NCBI RefSeq assembly: GCF_017814945.1 | Contig: NZ_JAGIPX010000075.1 | Coordinates: forward strand, 1-36,007 | From: Paraburkholderia sp. LEh10 | GTDB lineage: Bacteria > Pseudomonadota > Gammaproteobacteria > Burkholderiales > Burkholderiaceae | Direction: 5' to 3' | DNA length: 36,007 nucleotides | Part shown: positions 33,274 through 36,007 of the stretch, piece after piece | Numbering within the stretch: the stretch's first letter is position 1 | Layout: every line of letters begins with the position of its first letter | Program-made: the position numbers and the translations under genes | Notes under the pieces: generated by a model | What the model saw: the letters and a program-made list of their open reading frames with translations, nothing else | What the model was told of the DNA's origin: nothing | The model's database searches: none

Positions 33274-34965
33274 TTATGCCGGCACGGCTTTCGGTTCAAC
33301 ATGAACCCGGCTTTGAACGACGCGGAAACGGTTTGCCACGAAGGCTGCGTCGGCGAGCGCGGCATTCGCAGCGGGGTTGGCACCCGTTCCGTGGAAGTCT
33401 GAAAATGCCGCCGACTGATTGACGAAAACGCCGCCCGTCAGGTTGATGGACAGTGCGACGCCGCCGCGAATCGAGGCTTCAGTGGCGGCTTCGATCACCT
33501 TGTCGTCGGTGCTGTAGACAGAGAACGTGAGCGCTCCGTGTTCAGCGGCGATACGGCCAGCGAGGTCGAGCGACTGTTCGGTCGAGTCCGTTGCGATCAC
33601 GAACGAGATCGGGCCGAACCACTCCTTTGTGAACAGTGCTTCGTCCTTTGCGGCGTCGAGTTGCAGAACCAGCGGTGTACGCACGCGCGCGCCGGCGAAC
33701 GCCGGATGTTCGAGGGTCTGGCTGTCCGCCAGGACGTGCCCGAGCTTGCGGGCTTCGTCGATGCGCTGGGTCACGCCTTCGTTCTGGATCGCGCCCAGCA
33801 GTTCGACTGCGCGGGCGGGGTCTGAGCCGAGCTTCTGGACGGCGCTTGCAATTGCTTCGGCAACGGCTTCGAACGCGATCGTGCCTTCGGGTGTGCGGAT
33901 GCCGTCGCGTGGCACATAAATGTTCTGCGGGGCGGTACACATCTGGCCCGAGTACAGCGCCAGCGAGAAGGCAATATTGCGCGCGGCTGCTTTGAGATCG
34001 TCGACGGAGTCGATCACGATCTGGTTTACGCCGGCTTTTTCGGTGAACACTTGCGCCTGATGTGCATTGCGCTCAAGCCAAGTGCCGTTTTGCGTGCTGC
34101 CCGTGAAGTCGATCAGCTTGATCTCCGGACGGCGTGCGAGGCTCTGAACAAGTTCGCCGTCGTTCGGATCGGTCGCGAGCAGAGTCACCACGTTCGGATC
34201 GAAGCCGGCTTCACGCAACACGTCGCGTGCAACACGCACCGTGATCGCGAGCGGCAGGATTGCGCCCGGATGCGGCTTGACGATGACGGTGTTACCGGTT
34301 GCGAGATCGGCGAAAAGGCCTGGGTAGCCGTTCCAGGTCGGGAACGTGCAACACCCGAGGACGAGACCCGTACCGCGCGGCACGATGCTGAAGCGCTTCT
34401 GCATCGCCAGCGGCGGGTTCTTGCCTTGTGGCTTTTCCCAGTGAGCGTCGGCGGGGATCCGGCGCAACTGGTCCCAGGCGTAGGCGATGGCTTCGAGTGC
34501 ACGGTCCTGGGCGTGCGGACCGCCGGCCTGGAACGCCATCATGAAGGCTTGGCCAGTCGTGTGCATCACGCTGTAGCCAATTTCGAAGCTCAAGCGGTTG
34601 ATGCGCAAGAGGATTTCGAGGCTTACGCCAATCCATGCCTTCGGACCCGCTTCGCGCCATTGGCGTTGAGCCTGGGTCGCTGCAGCGATGAGTGCGTCGG
34701 GAGTCGACTTCGGGTAACGGATGCCGAGCGGAAAACCGAATGGCGAGTGCTCAGCGCCGACCGTCTCGCCGGTGCTTGGCTGATCGAGTTCGAATGCCTG
34801 GTTCAGAAGAGCCTTGAAGGCTGCTTCACCGTCCGCGTTCGCGGTTTCCCCGTACACTTTGGGACTGGGCAATTCGGAGTAGGGGCTCCAGTAGCCGCGG
34901 CTTTCGATGGCAGCAAGCGCTTTCTGCAGCGTGTCTTCGTGCTTCGTAAACAGTGGATGGGTCAT
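33274..34965 (-). CDS. paaN: PaaN, ring-opening aldehyde dehydrogenase
   Basis: A 563-residue aldehyde dehydrogenase-superfamily protein that oxidises the semialdehyde formed on opening of oxepin-CoA. Seen: an N-terminal family-specific part (about 1-110), then an ALDH core with FTGS at 287-290 and catalytic Cys343 in SGQMCTAPQ. The usual general-base ELGGK is replaced by EKAGVNQ, as in PaaN/PaaZ relatives. Unlike E. coli PaaZ (about 680 residues) it lacks a C-terminal MaoC-like hydrolase, so ring hydrolysis must come from a separate protein, a known arrangement in this group. ATG 34965 was chosen; 34977 is an alternative. It is first in the minus-strand series, next to the PaaR-like operator. 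Confidence 0.92.
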   Translation of the reverse strand: MTHPLFTKHEDTLQKALAAIESRGYWSPYSELPSPKVYGETANADGEAAFKALLNQAFELDQPSTGETVGAEHSPFGFPLGIRYPKSTPDALIAAATQAQRQWREAGPKAWIGVSLEILLRINRLSFEIGYSVMHTTGQAFMMAFQAGGPHAQDRALEAIAYAWDQLRRIPADAHWEKPQGKNPPLAMQKRFSIVPRGTGLVLGCCTFPTWNGYPGLFADLATGNTVIVKPHPGAILPLAITVRVARDVLREAGFDPNVVTLLATDPNDGELVQSLARRPEIKLIDFTGSTQNGTWLERNAHQAQVFTEKAGVNQIVIDSVDDLKAAARNIAFSLALYSGQMCTAPQNIYVPRDGIRTPEGTIAFEAVAEAIASAVQKLGSDPARAVELLGAIQNEGVTQRIDEARKLGHVLADSQTLEHPAFAGARVRTPLVLQLDAAKDEALFTKEWFGPISFVIATDSTEQSLDLAGRIAAEHGALTFSVYSTDDKVIEAATEASIRGGVALSINLTGGVFVNQSAAFSDFHGTGANPAANAALADAAFVANRFRVVQSRVHVEPKAVPA

Positions 34966-35013
34966 GGCGGGCGACATGTTGACTTAAACGTTAGAGGCAA
35001 CCTTGCCGATTTA

Positions 35014-35042
35014 TTGACCGACCGGTTGGTTGGTGAATGTTA
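35014..35042 (+). promoter_or_regulatory. Candidate paaF promoter overlapping the operator
   Basis: TTGACC (35014-35019) and ATGTTA (35037-35042), separated by 17 bases, could be the -35 and -10 elements. The palindromic operator sits over the -35 and spacer, so bound repressor would block polymerase. Confidence 0.45.
35017..35030. promoter_or_regulatory. PaaR-like TetR operator between paaN and paaF
   Basis: ACCGACCGGTTGGT is a 14-base palindrome with one mismatched pair, placed 51 bases from the paaN ATG and 72 from the paaF ATG. TetR-type PaaR repressors of beta-proteobacteria bind palindromes of this ACCGACCGGTCGGT kind and are released by phenylacetyl-CoA (known for the family; motif recalled, not searched). 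One site could control both directions. Confidence 0.75.
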
Positions 35043-35102
35043 GCATTATTGGGATGAGGCGCGAGCCTCTTGCATCTGCAGGTAAACACTTAGGAGGAGT
35101 GC

Positions 35103-35879
35103 ATGGCTTTCGAGAACATTCTGGTAGAGACACGCGGACGGGTGGGTCTCATTACGCTTAACCGCCCAAAGGCGCTGAATGCGCTAAACGACGCGCTGAT
35201 GGATGAACTGGGTGACGCGCTGCGAGAGTTCGACTCGAATGAGGGCATTGGCGCAATTGTCATTACCGGAAGTGAAAAGGCATTTGCAGCAGGCGCAGAC
35301 ATCGGAATGATGGCGACCTATTCCTATATGGATGTCTACAAGGGCGACTACATTACCCGCAATTGGGAAGCGATCCGATCGGTTCGCAAGCCGATCATCG
35401 CGGCGGTTGCCGGGTTCGCGTTGGGCGGTGGCTGCGAGCTGGCGATGATGTGCGATATGGTTTTCGCCGCCGACACGGCAAAGTTTGGTCAGCCCGAGAT
35501 CAAGCTGGGCGTCATGCCGGGCGCGGGCGGTACGCAGCGCTTGCCGCGCGCGGTATCAAAGGCCAAGGCGATGGATCTGTGCCTCACGGCGCGATTCATG
35601 GATGCGGCCGAGGCCGAGCGTTCGGGGCTGGTGTCGCGCGTGATCCCAGTGGCAAATTTGATCGACGAGGCAATCGCGGCTGCAGCGACGATCGCCGAGT
35701 TTCCTATGCCGGCTGTGATGATGGTGAAGGAGTCGGTTAATCGCGCATACGAGACGACGTTGGCAGAGGGCGTGCATTTCGAGCGCCGATTGTTCCACTC
35801 GCTGTTTGCGACTGAGGATCAGAAAGAGGGCATGGCGGCATTCGTCGAGAAGCGCAAGCCAGTCTTTAAACATCGCTAA
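35103..35879 (+). CDS. paaF: PaaF, 2,3-dehydroadipyl-CoA hydratase
   Basis: PaaF hydrates 2,3-dehydroadipyl-CoA to 3-hydroxyadipyl-CoA in lower phenylacetate degradation. Seen: 258 residues of a classical crotonase with the oxyanion hole in FAAGADIGMM and GGGCELA, and both catalytic glutamates Glu112 (GGGCE) and Glu132 (GQPEIKLGVMPGAGGTQR). A perfect AGGAGG lies seven bases ahead of the ATG. It is divergent from paaN and shares its operator. A general short-chain enoyl-CoA hydratase would have the same motifs; the paa context decides the assignment. Confidence 0.92.
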   Translation: MAFENILVETRGRVGLITLNRPKALNALNDALMDELGDALREFDSNEGIGAIVITGSEKAFAAGADIGMMATYSYMDVYKGDYITRNWEAIRSVRKPIIAAVAGFALGGGCELAMMCDMVFAADTAKFGQPEIKLGVMPGAGGTQRLPRAVSKAKAMDLCLTARFMDAAEAERSGLVSRVIPVANLIDEAIAAAATIAEFPMPAVMMVKESVNRAYETTLAEGVHFERRLFHSLFATEDQKEGMAAFVEKRKPVFKHR

Positions 35880-35900
35880 GGGTTTCGCTCAAAAAACCGC

Positions 35901-35929
35901 TTGCAAGCGCTGAGGCAAGTGTCTAGAAT
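35901..35929 (+). promoter_or_regulatory. Strong sigma70 promoter reading out of the window
   Basis: TTGCAA (35901-35906), a 17-base spacer and TAGAAT (35924-35929), preceded by a run of six A (35891-35896) that could act as an UP element. Transcription would start near 35936. An 8-base-pair hairpin follows (35940-35947 with 35955-35962). The product is beyond the edge; a stable RNA operon is possible but not shown. Confidence 0.7.
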
Positions 35930-36007
35930 GCCCGTCTTTCGCGCTGCGGCCAACGCGGCGCGAGGGAAACGAGGAAGGCGGGAAAGCCAGCAGTGACAGG
36001 GTTTTTC

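Noticed and set aside
33274..34965. Truncated PaaZ
   Set aside because: The absence of the MaoC domain is normal for PaaN-type proteins, and the ALDH core is complete with a natural stop.

Overview
The window is high-GC chromosomal DNA from a betaproteobacterium of the Burkholderia sensu lato group (Paraburkholderia, Caballeronia or Burkholderia). This rests on close recall of the protein families and on two characteristic gene orders: hemA-prfA-prmC-grxD-ubiX and rpe-gph-trpEGDC. Almost everything is housekeeping or catabolic core; no phage, plasmid, CRISPR or complete insertion sequence is visible. The one mobile-element trace is at the left edge, where bases 1-76 fold as domains V and VI of a group IIC-type intron whose body lies outside the window.

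Region by region. 99-5435 (minus): hemA (glutamyl-tRNA reductase), prfA (RF1), prmC (RF methyltransferase), grxD, ubiX, then a DODA-type dioxygenase. 5489-6235 (minus): an orphan OmpR-type response regulator. 6424-9873 (plus): a small membrane protein, an M24B aminopeptidase P, and a translationally coupled pair (isochorismatase-fold hydrolase and HAD phosphatase). 9892-14439 (minus): an AsmA/DUF748-like membrane protein, ettA and ychF. 14841-19644 (plus): a UbiH-family hydroxylase, dsbC, an M61 glycyl-aminopeptidase-like protease and azoR. 19835-27169 (minus, transcribed right to left): rpe-gph, a trp leader/attenuator, trpE-trpG-trpD-trpC, a CYTH protein and ung. 27438-29160: apaG, a small membrane protein and mltA. 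29260-35879: phenylacetate catabolism, with paaN-paaJ-paaG-paaI-paaK on minus and paaF divergent on plus, sharing a palindromic PaaR-like operator. The last 130 bases carry a strong sigma70 promoter reading out of the window.

The most notable signal is the 383-base gph-trpE gap. Its minus strand encodes an unlisted 24-codon leader peptide with three Trp codons in a seven-codon span just before its stop. A Rho-independent terminator with a competing hairpin follows, which together form a textbook attenuator. The same gap also holds a 12-base exact complementarity between the leader's A-run and the terminator's U-run, a 13-base inverted repeat about 100 bases apart, and a 16-base near-identical direct repeat. 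These suggest more regulatory structure than simple attenuation.

How the genes work together: the minus-strand paa cluster activates phenylacetate (PaaK), isomerises the ring epoxide (PaaG), handles stalled thioesters (PaaI), oxidises the opened-ring semialdehyde (PaaN) and thiolyses (PaaJ), with PaaF on the other strand hydrating the C6 intermediate. The epoxidase paaABCDE and the paaR regulator are not in the window. rpe supplies pentose-phosphate flux next to the chorismate-to-tryptophan genes. hemA starts haem synthesis, while prfA and prmC form an RF1 and RF1-modification pair.
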